From the NCBI RefSeq assembly GCF_024139115.2, contig NC_085140.1, forward strand, positions 461,063,506 through 461,127,505: a DNA stretch of 64,000 nt. Direction: 5' to 3'. The DNA is from Armigeres subalbatus. Lineage: Eukaryota; Arthropoda; Insecta; Diptera; Culicidae. Position numbers and translations under genes: made by a program. Below are positions 54,473 to 64,000 of this stretch, in pieces (position 1 is the stretch's first letter; every line of letters begins with the position of its first letter). The notes below the pieces were generated by a model. It did no database searches. It was not told the origin of the DNA and saw only the letters and a program-made list of their open reading frames with translations.

Positions 54473-55007
54473 CCGTCAACTGGGGGGAAGATGATCATTT
54501 TTAAGACAAAACATGCAATAACAATGTGTGTTTACATTTTAAATCGAAACAAATATTTTCAAAACATGTACTGCTATACGTTGCAATAACCAACAACTTT
54601 AGTTTTCTGAAATGCGTTCGCATTTAATCAAATAAATTAAATTATCACACATTTTTTGATTAATCTGGTTTGGGGTGAAGTTGATCAAGACAGCTCTACT
54701 AAAATCATTATGACCTAGTAGTCAAAATACACTAGGTTATTTGTATGAATGTTGAATTTACTACGTAAAGAAGTCTGTGAAGTCAATATTTGAAACGAAA
54801 ATAGCGTCATTTATGACTATCTCTCTCTTTCTTCCACAAAATACATTTTCATGATTATAATCGAAAAACTCGGATTTCTACCTAGCGGTAACATTACTTG
54901 AACGGAGAATATTGTTGACTACCGTTTCATAAAAAAATTTGGCACTTTTGACTGACACATCACTTGATCATCTTCACCTCAATGATCATCTTCCCCCCAG
55001 TTGACGG
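54473..55007. mobile_element. TA-flanked inverted-repeat element, 535 bp
   Basis: It has a perfect terminal inverted repeat of about 27 bp starting CCGTCAACTGGGGGGAAGAT and ending GATCATT. TA on both sides (54471-54472, 55008-55009). The subterminal motif is echoed at about 54671 (GGGGTGAAGTTGATCA) and, inverted, at about 54964 (TGATCATCTTCACCTC). Non-autonomous. Confidence 0.8.
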
Positions 55008-55179
55008 TACCTTCATATTGTATATTAATACTCCAGACCAGACCAGACTCATGCTCCAAATATGTGCATGAAAATAAACGTAAATTTACAGGAAAATTAA
55101 TACTGTGTACATCTGAATTTCTAAACAAATCCTCTCTGAAATACTATTTATTATAAAATAGGCAGAAAAATCAATATGC

Positions 55180-55560
55180 AAGCTTTCTCCAGGAATTCCT
55201 TCGACAATTGCTCCTGGCATTCTATCCGAAATTCTATCAGGGATTTTTTAGGAATGCCTCGAGCAACTTCTTCGGCAGTGTCTTCAGGAATTCCTTCATA
55301 AATTTTGCTGGGAATGATCCGAAAATTCCATCATTATTTGCTCCAAAAAAATCTTTACGAACTTCTTTATAAGTTCTGCAGAATTCCCTGCAATAATTCA
55401 AGTAATTTCGAGCTGTTTCCCATAATTTTTAACAATAAGAATATTCCGTGGAAATTCTGCAGAATTGCCAGTAAACATTCCTGGGAATTTACAATGTTAT
55501 GAAAACTCAAATGTGGATATGTACGTTATGTGGAAGATATTGATTTGGAAAATGTATTGG
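55180..55560. repeat. Degenerate GAATTCC minisatellite
   Basis: Loose copies of CCAGGAATTCCTTCG and CTCCTGGCATTC-type units occur, similar to the array at 14883-19437 but strongly diverged. Confidence 0.6.
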
Positions 55561-55572
55561 AGGTAACCACTT

Positions 55573-55647
55573 TCCCTTCGATGGGACTCGAACCCATGAC
55601 CCTACAGTACGCTAGACTGGTGCTTTAACCAACTAAGCTACGAAGGA
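55573..55647 (-). tRNA. tRNA-like sequence with AGC anticodon, near-complete cloverleaf
   Basis: On the minus strand all arms can be drawn in 75 nt: acceptor TCCTTCG/CGAAGGG, D stem GCTT/AAGC, anticodon arm CCAGT/ACTGT (first pair mismatched) with loop CTAGCGT, and a perfect T stem ATGGG/CCCAT. The A box TAGCTTAGTTGG and B box GGTTCGAGTCC are good. AGC would read Ala codons, but pair 3:70 is C-G, not the G-U that marks tRNA-Ala, and pair 1:72 is T-G. With relatives at 21430 and 34660, it is more likely a tRNA-derived repeat than a working gene. Confidence 0.45.
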
Positions 55648-55779
55648 CCTCCGTCGGCCTTCGCAACCTAGCAGCTACTGAACGAGCTCGAGATTCCCAA
55701 ATTGGACGCATAGTCAAATCACTCGCAATCCATTTCTCAAGCCAATACTTCCACATGTGTATAGTACACGTCCACATTA

Positions 55780-56445
55780 GAGGAGCAAAATTCTTCCGGG
55801 AATTTCAGCAAAATTGGAATTTATTTAGGATTCTTCAGGAATTTATATAAATTTTCCACTAGAAGCTCCTTCGAGAATTTATCTGCGAGCTCCTCAGGGA
55901 ATTCTCCGGGAGGTCCTCTGATGATGATGATGGTCCAGCTACAAACCCCAACAAAGGTTTCAGCTAGACGAGATTTGTCTATAAGAAGAATTCTCTTGTT
56001 TCCGAGAATGCTTCTGGTAGTTTCCCCGGGGTTCCTTCGAAAATTCTCCCGGGAGTTTCTTCAGAAATTCTTCCAGAAAATTCCTTCGAGAGTTCCTCCG
56101 GGAATTCCACCAGTAGTTCATCCGGGAGTTTTTCCGGAAATTCCTCCGGGAGTTCCACCAGAAGCTATTCCAGGAAATTATTCAGGCTTTTTTTTTCAGG
56201 CTTTCTTCAGAAATTAAGCTGGAAATTCCTCCCGAAGTTCTTCCGATAGTTTCTCTGGGAGCTCATCCGGGAGGTCCTCTAGTAATTCTTCTAGGAGTTC
56301 CTTCTGAAATTCCTCCGGGAGTTCTTACGGGAGATCTTACGGGAGCTCCTCCAGCAGTTCCTTCGGGAATTCATCTGGGAGATCCAACAGCAGTTTCTAC
56401 GAGAATCCCTCCGGGAGTTTCACCGGCAGTTTCTCCGGGTGTTTT
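55780..56445 (+). repeat. GAATTCC minisatellite, CCTCC-type arm
   Basis: Units such as TTCCTCCGGGAATTCC, GGGAGTTCC and TCTTCCAG run from the left. This is the same orientation as the first arm of the large array. Frames are repeat artefacts. Confidence 0.7.
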
Positions 56446-56449
56446 CTCT

Positions 56450-57890
56450 GAAAAGGAACTCCCGGAGGAACTTTCAGAATAATTTCCGGAGGAACTCCCG
56501 GGGGATTTTCTATAGGAATTTCCGGAGAAATTATCAGAGGAATTCTCGAAGGAACTGCCGATGGAACTTCTGTAGGAATTTATTGAAGAACTACAGGAAG
56601 AATTTCCGGAGGAAATCTTGGAGAAACTCTCGTAAGAATTCTAGGATGAACTCCCAAAGGAACTTCCGTAAGAATTCCAGGAGGAACTCCTGGAAGAATT
56701 CTTAAAAGAACCTCCCGGAGGAATTCCCGTAAGAACTCCCAGAGAAATTCTCCAAGGAATTTCTGGAGGAATTTGTAGATAAATGCATAAAGAAATGCCA
56801 AATGAATTCCTGGAAGAAAGCCTGATTGAATTCCCGAAGGAACTAAGTACTGGTGGAACTTCAGAGGAATATCCGGTGGAATAACCTAGAGGAAGAGAAA
56901 AAATATTTCTGAAGAAACTTCCGAAATTCCATTTCCCGTGAAATTCCTGCCAAATATCGTCCAGGAATTCCATGTGAAGTTCCTGGAGGTATTACCGGAG
57001 AATTTCTTGGAAAACCTCCTGGAAGAACTCCCGGAGGAACTCCCACAAGCACTTCCGGAGGAATTCCCACATGGAAGACCTGAAATAATTCTTATAAAAG
57101 TTCCTAAAGGAATTCCCGGAAAAATATCTGAAGGAATTCCCAGAAAAATACCAGGAGAAATTAATGCAGAAATTCCCAGATGAAATCCTGAAAGTATTCC
57201 CAGATGAATTGCTGAAGAAAATCCCTGCGGATTGTTCCGAAGAAATTTCTGGAAGAACTCTTGGCAGATATCCGAGTAAATTCCGAGTGAAGTCCGGAAG
57301 AAATTCTAGTACACTTCCGCGGAAAATCTCCCGGAGAAATTCCTGAAGGAATTCCTGGAGAAGTACCTGAAGAAACTCCCGAAAAAATACCTGTAAGAAT
57401 TTCTGGGGAAATACTTGGACAAATTCCAGGAGAAATTCATGAAGATATTTCTAGAGGATTTCTTGAAGGATATTCTGAAGTAATTGCGAAAAGAATTCCA
57501 GATTGGAATGCTAGATGATTTCGCTATTGAATGTTTGGAGGTATTCCCGGAAAATTGCTTGGAAGTAATCCCGGAGGAATTGAAGGAAGAGTTCCGAGAG
57601 GAATGCCCGGAGAAGTTCCTAGAGGAATTTCCGAAGGAATTTTTTATAGATTTACAAGTGAAATTATGGAGCTAAATCGGAGGATTTCCGTCATAAATTT
57701 TTGAAGAAACTTCTGGTAGAATTTTGGGAAGAAATTCCGTATGTATTCTTAACGGATCTCTCGAATGCATGCCTGAAGGAAATGCCGGATTCTTCCTAAA
57801 GAGAGAATAGCTGAAGAAATATCTAGAAGTAAATCTTGGAGAGAAGAAAAGAAATCTTCAAGGCATTTCCTCGTGAATTTCCTCGTGAAT
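56450..57890 (-). repeat. GAATTCC minisatellite, GGAGG-type arm
   Basis: From about 56450 the units are inverted (GGAACTCCCGGAGGAAC, GGAATTTCCGGAGAA, then GAAATTCCTGAAGGAATT), decaying to the right. The two arms form a second, degenerate inverted repeat. Apparent frames of 60-110 codons are not genes. Confidence 0.75.
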
Positions 57891-58467
57891 TTCCTAAAAA
57901 AAAAATTAGTGGGGGGTTTCTAGATAAGGAGGAATTACAATTACATGAGAAGGATTTTGGAACGATTTTCAGAGGATTTTTTGGATAACTTTCCGGAGTA
58001 ATTCAGAAGTTCCCAGGGGAGCTTCTAGAAGGATTTCAAGGAGAATTTTTGAGCCCGAAATGTTTCGAGTTGTTTTGAACTTTCATATATTATGGATCCT
58101 GGATGCCCTAATAAGTTTTGGGAATCTTCTGAATTTCAACCACCTATTTCTGTATATGATTGGATCGTAAAGTGCACATGTTTGAGGGAATTCATTTCAG
58201 TACCCGTTCAATCTTTCCACAATTTAGGGGGGCGACGCCCCCCCACCTGGCCCCCTCTGGCAACGCCCTTGCCCAGTTGCCGACTGGGTGCAATAGTAGC
58301 TCGGACATTTCGGCTTTGGTATGTGAATTAGAACGTTTTTGGAAATGAGCATTCGCTTTCTTAGCATTTTTTACTACAGGCGTACCCGAGGGAAATGTCA
58401 CAAGTTTTTCCAATCCGAAAAATCTCGGAAAAAAGGACATCCTGCAAAGTCGCATCGTCTTCTATCT
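57891..58467. other. Spacer with a short GC-rich block
   Basis: A GC-rich stretch at 58226-58295 (GGGGGGCGACGCCCCCC palindrome) lies in otherwise AT-rich DNA and gives overlapping frames on both strands. No gene was recognised; it may be part of an unidentified repeat. Confidence 0.4.
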
Positions 58468-58600
58468 ACCTATATAATAAAAATCTATACAATAAAAATG
58501 AAATGGTCTGTGTTCGTATCCGCATAACTCGATAACGGCTGCATGGATTTTCTTTTTTTCCTTCAGCAGTTCAGTTCGTTATCGTTTCCTACGGGTTTAT
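58468..58600 (+). repeat. Dispersed repeat with CTATATAATAAAAAT start, copy 3
   Basis: CTATATAATAAAAATC and then AATGGTCTGTGTTCGTATCC and CTCGATAACGGCTGCATGG parallel the order of blocks in the copies at 21681 and 22898. A Helitron-like identity is possible but unproven. Confidence 0.4.
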
Positions 58601-58689
58601 ATGATATTTTCTAATGCGAAAATCACGAGTAGGGTTGAGTAAATCGTAAAAAACTTAAATAAAGATTCGTATGGAAATATCGAATAAAA

Positions 58690-59130
58690 TCCTTCCGGGA
58701 AAGAAATTCCTGGAGTAATTTTTAAAGGTTTTTATGGAGAAGGAATTCTGGAAGGAGTTCCTGAAGGAATCTCCGAAGGAATTCCTGTAGAAATCTAGGA
58801 AATTCTTCGCAAATTCTATTAGTGGTTCCTTCCTAAATTCCTTTATGAATTAAAAATGCATTCAGGAAATTCCTTCGGAAATTCTTTAAGGAATTCCATC
58901 AAAAATTACATTGGAAATTCTTTAAAACATTCCTACAGAAATTAGTTTACGAATTCGTTTCAAAAATTTCTTCAGTATTTTTTAATTCCTTCATGAATTC
59001 AATCAGATTTTCTTTTTCAAGAATTGATTAGGAAACTCTTTTTGTAACTCTTTTAGAATTTCCTACAGGAATTCTTCTACAAAATTCGTCAGAAACTCCT
59101 TCAGGAATTTCCTCTAGGATTAATTTAAAA
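58690..59130. repeat. Degenerate GAATTCC minisatellite, outer part
   Basis: Units such as GGAATTCCTGTAG, GGAAATTCCTTCGG and CAGGAATTTCCTC appear with much decay and mixed orientation. Confidence 0.6.
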
Positions 59131-60084
59131 ATAATCTGGTAAAAATTATTGGCATCGACATTGGCTGACTTAGACCTAAAAGCAACCCGTCATCAATTCT
59201 AGCTTTGACAAATATCAACTAGACATTAGTCCATATAATATGCCTAAAACCCCATTAACTCAATATCATCCAATATCTCGGGAGAATTCTAAGAATAGTG
59301 CAAACTGGGGAAAACAGTAATTAATGCCTCTAGCTGATAAAATTGGACTCCATACAATAATGTCATCCCTACATGAATGGCAAATTATTTTGAAATAACT
59401 AGCCAAACAAAAATATTTTTTTCAAACGGGGAAAACTGTACGGTATATCGAGTGACGTTATATCGAGTGTACGTTATATCAGGGGTACGTAAATGACCCT
59501 AATATCCGTACACCGTCAACATCCGAAAAATACCACCCATCTACCAGAACATGGTAGAACATCTGGTTGCAAATCCCATCATCTATGTGTCTTCTGGTGT
59601 GCTTTGGGATATTCTTTCGTGCTATTCCATTGTACAACCTTCTACAATTCACAGCCAGCCAGGTTCAAATTTGAGATATTTTATATACTAGCAAGTAAAT
59701 GGCATGAGGAAATGAGTAAATAACAAAGCGTATTGTTTATCAAAGGCTATTAAAACGTTTACAAAGATGAGCAACATGTCGACACTGAAACAAACACGTG
59801 CCGAAGGCTGCGTTTATTGACACCATTTCGTACTTTAGAAGTGACAGAATGTATGGCTGACTTTAACAAATCTCTTAATTCAGCCCAAAATAGATATCAA
59901 ACATGTTTTAGATATGAAAGCCAGCAGTCAGCACCGACTCCAAAGATCTATGCAAACAGTTAAGTGAATCTGTTATATCTGCGGCCCCTAATAGCTCTAA
60001 ACAAAAGTTTTCCCACAGTCGCAGTGTTAAAAGTTCTAGAGGGGCATTAATATATTACGTACCGCAGCTACGCTTTCATTGCAG
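59131..60084. other. Anonymous DNA with a short direct repeat
   Basis: GGTATATCGAGTGACG, GTTATATCGAGTGTACG and GTTATATCAGGGGTACG follow one another at 59450-59490, a three-fold motif that may be one end of a TA-flanked element whose other end was not found. No gene supported. Confidence 0.4.
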
Positions 60085-60292
60085 GGTACTGAAGATCGCC
60101 CATGGCTTACGAAACTGGAAAACCACAAAAAATCCGCAGTTTCACATTGATTATGTTGGTAAAGTTAGGCAAAGAGGTTCTGCCTACATTGACAATGCTT
60201 ACAAATTCGATAACCAGGCTGCCTACAGAGTGCAGTCGGTTTCTTGTTGCTTCTTTATTGGGGGGTGTGTTGGAGTGTTTTTACGCTGTTTC
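60085..60292 (+). CDS. Possible exon of an unrecognised gene
   Basis: An acceptor-like CTTTCATTGCAG ends at 60084, after which one frame stays open for 69 codons to TAA at 60293-60295. The reading (VLKIAHGLRNWKTTKNPQFH, then VGKVRQRGSAYIDNAYKFDN, then a hydrophobic Cys/Gly/Phe tail) looks less random than nearby frames. I do not recognise it. It could be a terminal exon or an old element fragment. A BLAST and transcript check would decide. Confidence 0.25.
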
Positions 60293-60295
60293 TAA

Positions 60296-63200
60296 AACAA
60301 ATCTAATACATTTTAATTCTTGTGTTTCAATTTGCCATAATAATCATTAGGCGATAACAATACTTTCATCTTACCAACAAACATTTGTTTACTTGGCTTG
60401 ATAGGTACCTAGGCTGTTTGACAGTTCGATAGATAGATTTGGTTTCACTCCTTGCGCAACTATATAATATATAACAGACTTTGGTCAATGGATTTATCTA
60501 ATGGGTTACCATTCGATTTATTCTCGCAGCCGTTGTTTGAATGGAATTTGACATCTCAACCTCTAATATGGGTTTACCCCTAGCATATGTCATTAGTAAA
60601 GAACATAGGATTTTAATGAATTTTTGAAAATATTTTAGGATGCGAATACGGTACACAGTTTTGATTCTTATATTCGGTACTACTGGAATTCTTCCTCGCC
60701 GTGGCATTAAATCATCGAATGACATCAATCGAACAAACCTATCAGAATAAGTTTCCAGTTTGGTTTTCCCCAGCACTCGAGCTGCTGTGTGGTGGCGCTT
60801 GGTAAGTGATTTTTGCACGTACGCCAGCAGAATTGCGAACAGCAAGACGGGACCATCAGCAGGCGTTTGAATTGGCTTCTCCTAATTGAAAATGTGGTCG
60901 AAAGCTGATTGCTGCTGCTGCTGGGAGGTTCGTATTTCTCCTTTGTGTCGTCCTGTGCTGAAACTACAAGTTCTGGGAGGATTTTGTTCTGCACCATTTG
61001 GGATAGAAACCGGTACGGGGAAAGGTCAGTTGAACTAAAACCAGATGAGACGGTTTGAAGTGGAATAAAAAACGCGAGAGCACTTTGTTTTGGGTAATGT
61101 AGATTCTTTATTTTCGATTTTGTTGCCTATGTGTGGAGAATACGGTAGTGTGATTTGTTGTGGGATTGTGATTCGTAATGCTATCCTGGTTTATTAGCTT
61201 ATTTTCAGAATGTCAGGGTTCGTTAAATTATTTAAAATCTAATATAGTACGATATAAATTTTATACAGTCATTTTAGCTAGCTTTGTTATTCTAAAGTTT
61301 ATTAGATTATCATTGTTTTTACTCTTCCAATACAATCTGCTCTCTAAATTGGTGATCTTAGAGTTAATTTTTAGTGTGTAACAAAATTTCAATCTTACGC
61401 TTCTGACAGTTTGACACAATTTCATGTATAGTAACTGTAACAGTTTGATTTAAAGTGTTCGTAAAGTTTTCCATCTCCCTCGGATATTTCCAAGCCTTCT
61501 TGGCGATCGGTCAACAAAGATATATTTTCCTCTTCGATTTTGCCACATTTAAAAATAATCAGTCACTCAATAAAAATTACAGCTTAACGCATATGCCATA
61601 AATTCGATTCAATAGTTATTTATTTACGTCTGTCGGCCGGAAGCGCTTCCGGTCCGGCTATATTTCGTCTCTTTGATGCTGGTTTGGCATGTGTGGGTGT
61701 TGTTTGTCATCGTGTAGTTGATGGCAATTAACAGATTTTAATAGCCGACCTATAAGTCACACGCAGTAATTGGTCATTATGTTTACCAAAAAGTCCGGCC
61801 GTTTAATAGAGTGTGATATTTTAATAACCTATATTTACCCACCTGTTAACAATGTATGCCAGGCTCCATAACCGTGGAAGAGCTATCACTTACTTAGGGT
61901 GGTGCTCGAGGGTCAGTGGGTGGCGAACGGGGGAATTAATTTATGCACTCTGTCGGCTATGTTTTGCCTAGTTGGAGCTCGAGAATGCTGGCGGTAAAGC
62001 CCATAAAACCAAAACGATTTTTTGTTCTATGCGGTTTTTCGCTTGACTGTTTAAAAAAGTTTTTTTTTCGGTTGCCATCAATTTTGATGATTGGCAATGT
62101 TTATGATGGTTGATTTAAACGCAGAACGCTGTTTTTGGATAATGGTTTTCGTTTAGCACCATGGGGGAATGATTTATTATGGCACAAAAATTCTGACACG
62201 GTTTGAAGAATGTTTTCGTGGAGAGTGTGTTTTCGGTGTTCAGCTTCAGTTTGTATTGCCATTAATTACGGAAGCTTAAAGCGATTGAGTTTGGTTTTTC
62301 AGAAACTTTTCTACCTTCATCGCCTGTTTTTCTTAGCATTTTCGTCCGCATTCTGCATAGCAACGTATCCACTGATTGACCGTCATTGATCGGAATCGTC
62401 TGTCCAATTTGCATCGATGACAGATGACAGAGCACATAGCGGAACCCTTCTGGCTGTTCCACATAACTATCGTCATCCAAGTCGCGCCATTTACGTTCTT
62501 TTTTTTGACATAAACTACGTCTAAGAGGAAGGCTTGGGTACAGGAGACAAAATAAAAATTTCAAAATCAGGGACCGTCACGAAATTATGTAAGATTTCAA
62601 ACGTTAATAGCGCCCTAATCTTTCGCTGGATTTTCAAGATTTATATATCAATCAATTCACAAACTTTACACCATATGGCTAATTCTATTAAAACGATTGC
62701 ATCTCAACGTCAAACTATGGGAAATTTCAATTCTTTCACGTCCGTTCAAAATTTCAGAACCAACCAATCCCGTTAATGCATCCCTAACACGGACATCAGT
62801 TTGATGCAAGGTACGCACCTTTTGGCTTATCGCTTCATTTTCTTTGTGCATAAAAAGAGCCGTGTCTTGTGCCCGCGTGTCATTTTCGCTTGAGATTTGA
62901 CGGCGCGCTGGAGCGTCTGGAAGTGGTCTTTATTAACAACGGCTCGGTGGCGAAAAAAACTCAAAGGTGCAGCCCAATCGGGTTGTACGCAAAGGTGACG
63001 TTGAACTATGTAGCTGTATGTAATGTACAGGTTTTCAACTTCTCTGTTCGATGAGACCAAAGCAAGCATGTTTCAAGCCCAGGGTGAATCTGTTTTCGCT
63101 GTTTATCCTGCTCTCCTGAGATTGAGTGAGATTTTAGACTAACATTTAAAAAGGAAGATAATTTTTTTTTTTTTCAAATAGACGAGGATGAATAACACTC

Positions 63201-63799
63201 TCAAGCGATCACATGTCCAAATTATCAATTAACAAAAACTCGCTAGAGAGTAAGAATCGTTCGATAATTGTATCTTGATTCGAAGCATTATTGGTGAACG
63301 CTACTTTTGAACTTTTTTCCCTACATAACACCAAAACACAATGCCAAACATTCGATTGAGCTGAATTGTTTACATTAAATTGGTATTAGATTAGTTGGGT
63401 TTACATTAAAATGATAATTTTGTGTTGCAAGATTTGAAAAGTTATTGCCGATAACAACTCGCCTACTTTTCACACCTGCGAAGTTATCAAATGATAATTC
63501 AAAAAATCTGGCTGATACTGTACCGCTGCGTTGCCTTGGCCGCTCCTTGACAGTTTGAGAGTTTATTGATAATAATTATCATTCCTTCACGTGAGGAGTC
63601 GGACTTTGCATTTACTCCAGCAGACACCAAGAGCCGAAGAAAGATTACCAGAACGCATTTACTGCAGCAGCGAAAAAGATTCCGAGCCTCTCTACTGGCA
63701 TCAATAGACGTAAGCGAGCAGCTGTCGTCAAACGCCCCCATGCTTTACAGAGAAAACGCGCGTGTAAGTTAGCAGAAACGAGTTAAAAGTCCTGTAAGT
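60296..63799. other. Mostly anonymous DNA, no gene supported
   Basis: Minus frames at 60498-60997 and 62262-62564 and plus frames at 62534-63054 have no convincing domain or splice context. The 62262-62564 reading contains YVEQPEGF, which resembles a Ty1/copia RT motif, but flanking residues do not fit. (GCT)n lies near 60909-60921. The region may be intronic or flanking DNA of a gene outside the window. Confidence 0.35.
61637..61652. promoter_or_regulatory. Perfect 16-bp palindrome CCGGAAGCGCTTCCGG
   Basis: Two inverted CCGGAAGC half-sites meet with no spacer. CCGGAA is the ETS-family core. The site stands out in AT-rich DNA. A regulatory role is only a guess, since no promoter or exon is tied to it. 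Confidence 0.3.
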
Positions 63800-64000
63800 T
63801 GCATTAATTTGACGTCTATGCCGGCTTGAGGTTCCCAGTTAGCCTTGAGAACAAAGGCGCAGAATCCGGAGATGGCGAGATCGATTCTCGATCCGATCTA
63901 GAATGTTTCGGGTGGGAAACATTCTCACACCCTGGGCATAGTGTATCCATTGTATTTACCTCACAAGATACATACTAATGCAATGGCGGTCAAGGATAGC
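63800..64000 (+). mobile_element. tRNA-like SINE, cut by the window edge
   Basis: The block with TTAGCCTTGAGAACAAAGGC and GGCGAGATCGATTCTCGATC resembles A-box and B-box regions of a tRNA-derived SINE, followed by a unique body (GTTTCGGGTGGGAAACATTC). Its tail would lie beyond 64000. It may be related to mosquito tRNA-derived SINEs such as Feilai, but this was not verified. Confidence 0.5.

Noticed and set aside
60498..60997. Two overlapping minus frames of 115 and 90 codons
   Set aside because: They are in different frames and lack domains, leaders or consensus splice sites.
62262..62564. YVEQPEGF motif suggesting a Ty1/copia reverse transcriptase
   Set aside because: Only about eight residues match, and the surrounding residues do not follow the copia pattern. 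Chance is likely.

Overview
This window looks like a stretch of a culicine mosquito genome, most likely Aedes (an inference). It is AT-rich, intron-bearing and very gene-poor. It is packed with decayed LTR and non-LTR retrotransposons, tRNA-like SINE pieces, TA-flanked inverted-repeat elements (MITE type) and long minisatellites. No bacterial operons, rRNA or CRISPR arrays are present. Nearly all long open frames here are products of repeats.

Supported host genes are few. Four small secreted Tyr/Ala/Pro-rich, cuticle-protein-like genes lie at 11456-11774 (minus), 38645-38943 (plus), 42063-42290 (plus) and 50631-50855 (minus). Each has a hydrophobic leader, a TATA box and an Inr-like CAGT placed 33-34 bases apart. 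The first two have a short phase-0 intron after codon 4. The last two are near-identical inverted duplicates that lack it. A fifth gene contributes its likely first coding exon at 9934-10174 (minus), which encodes a membrane anchor followed by a SAM-like start and ends at a strong splice donor. A possible exon lies at 60085-60292.

Layout. 0.7-4 kb: a broken Ty3/gypsy element split by an 0.8 kb insertion. 4-9.5 kb: small inverted-repeat elements, BEL/Pao and non-LTR fragments, and one single-unit copy of a modular repeat called here family A. 9.9-12 kb: two genes. 14.9-19.4 kb: a 24-bp minisatellite that reverses strand near 17.9 kb. 19.6-24.2 kb: gag-like, non-LTR and purine-rich debris. 24.2-31.6 kb: two long family A copies with internal unit arrays. 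32-37.5 kb: an RTE-type insertion with a perfect 13-bp target duplication, several TA-flanked elements, and a non-LTR fragment split by one of them. 38.5-42.4 kb: two cuticle-like genes. 42.9-45 kb: family A interrupted by a 1.1 kb TA element that carries another family A piece. 45.6-50.3 kb: an RTE-type element, apparently interrupted by a jockey-type non-LTR element. 50.6-51 kb: the fourth cuticle-like gene. 52-55 kb: three more terminal-inverted-repeat elements. 55.2-59.1 kb: a second, degenerate minisatellite with the same strand switch. 59-64 kb: mostly anonymous DNA, with a tRNA-like SINE at the right edge.

The most interesting material is repeat biology: family A (constant ends, variable number of about 160-bp units, a terminal hairpin whose pairing survives sequence change), and a recurring class of TA-flanked elements whose terminal motif is echoed internally. 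All family names rest on motifs read by eye. No database search was possible.
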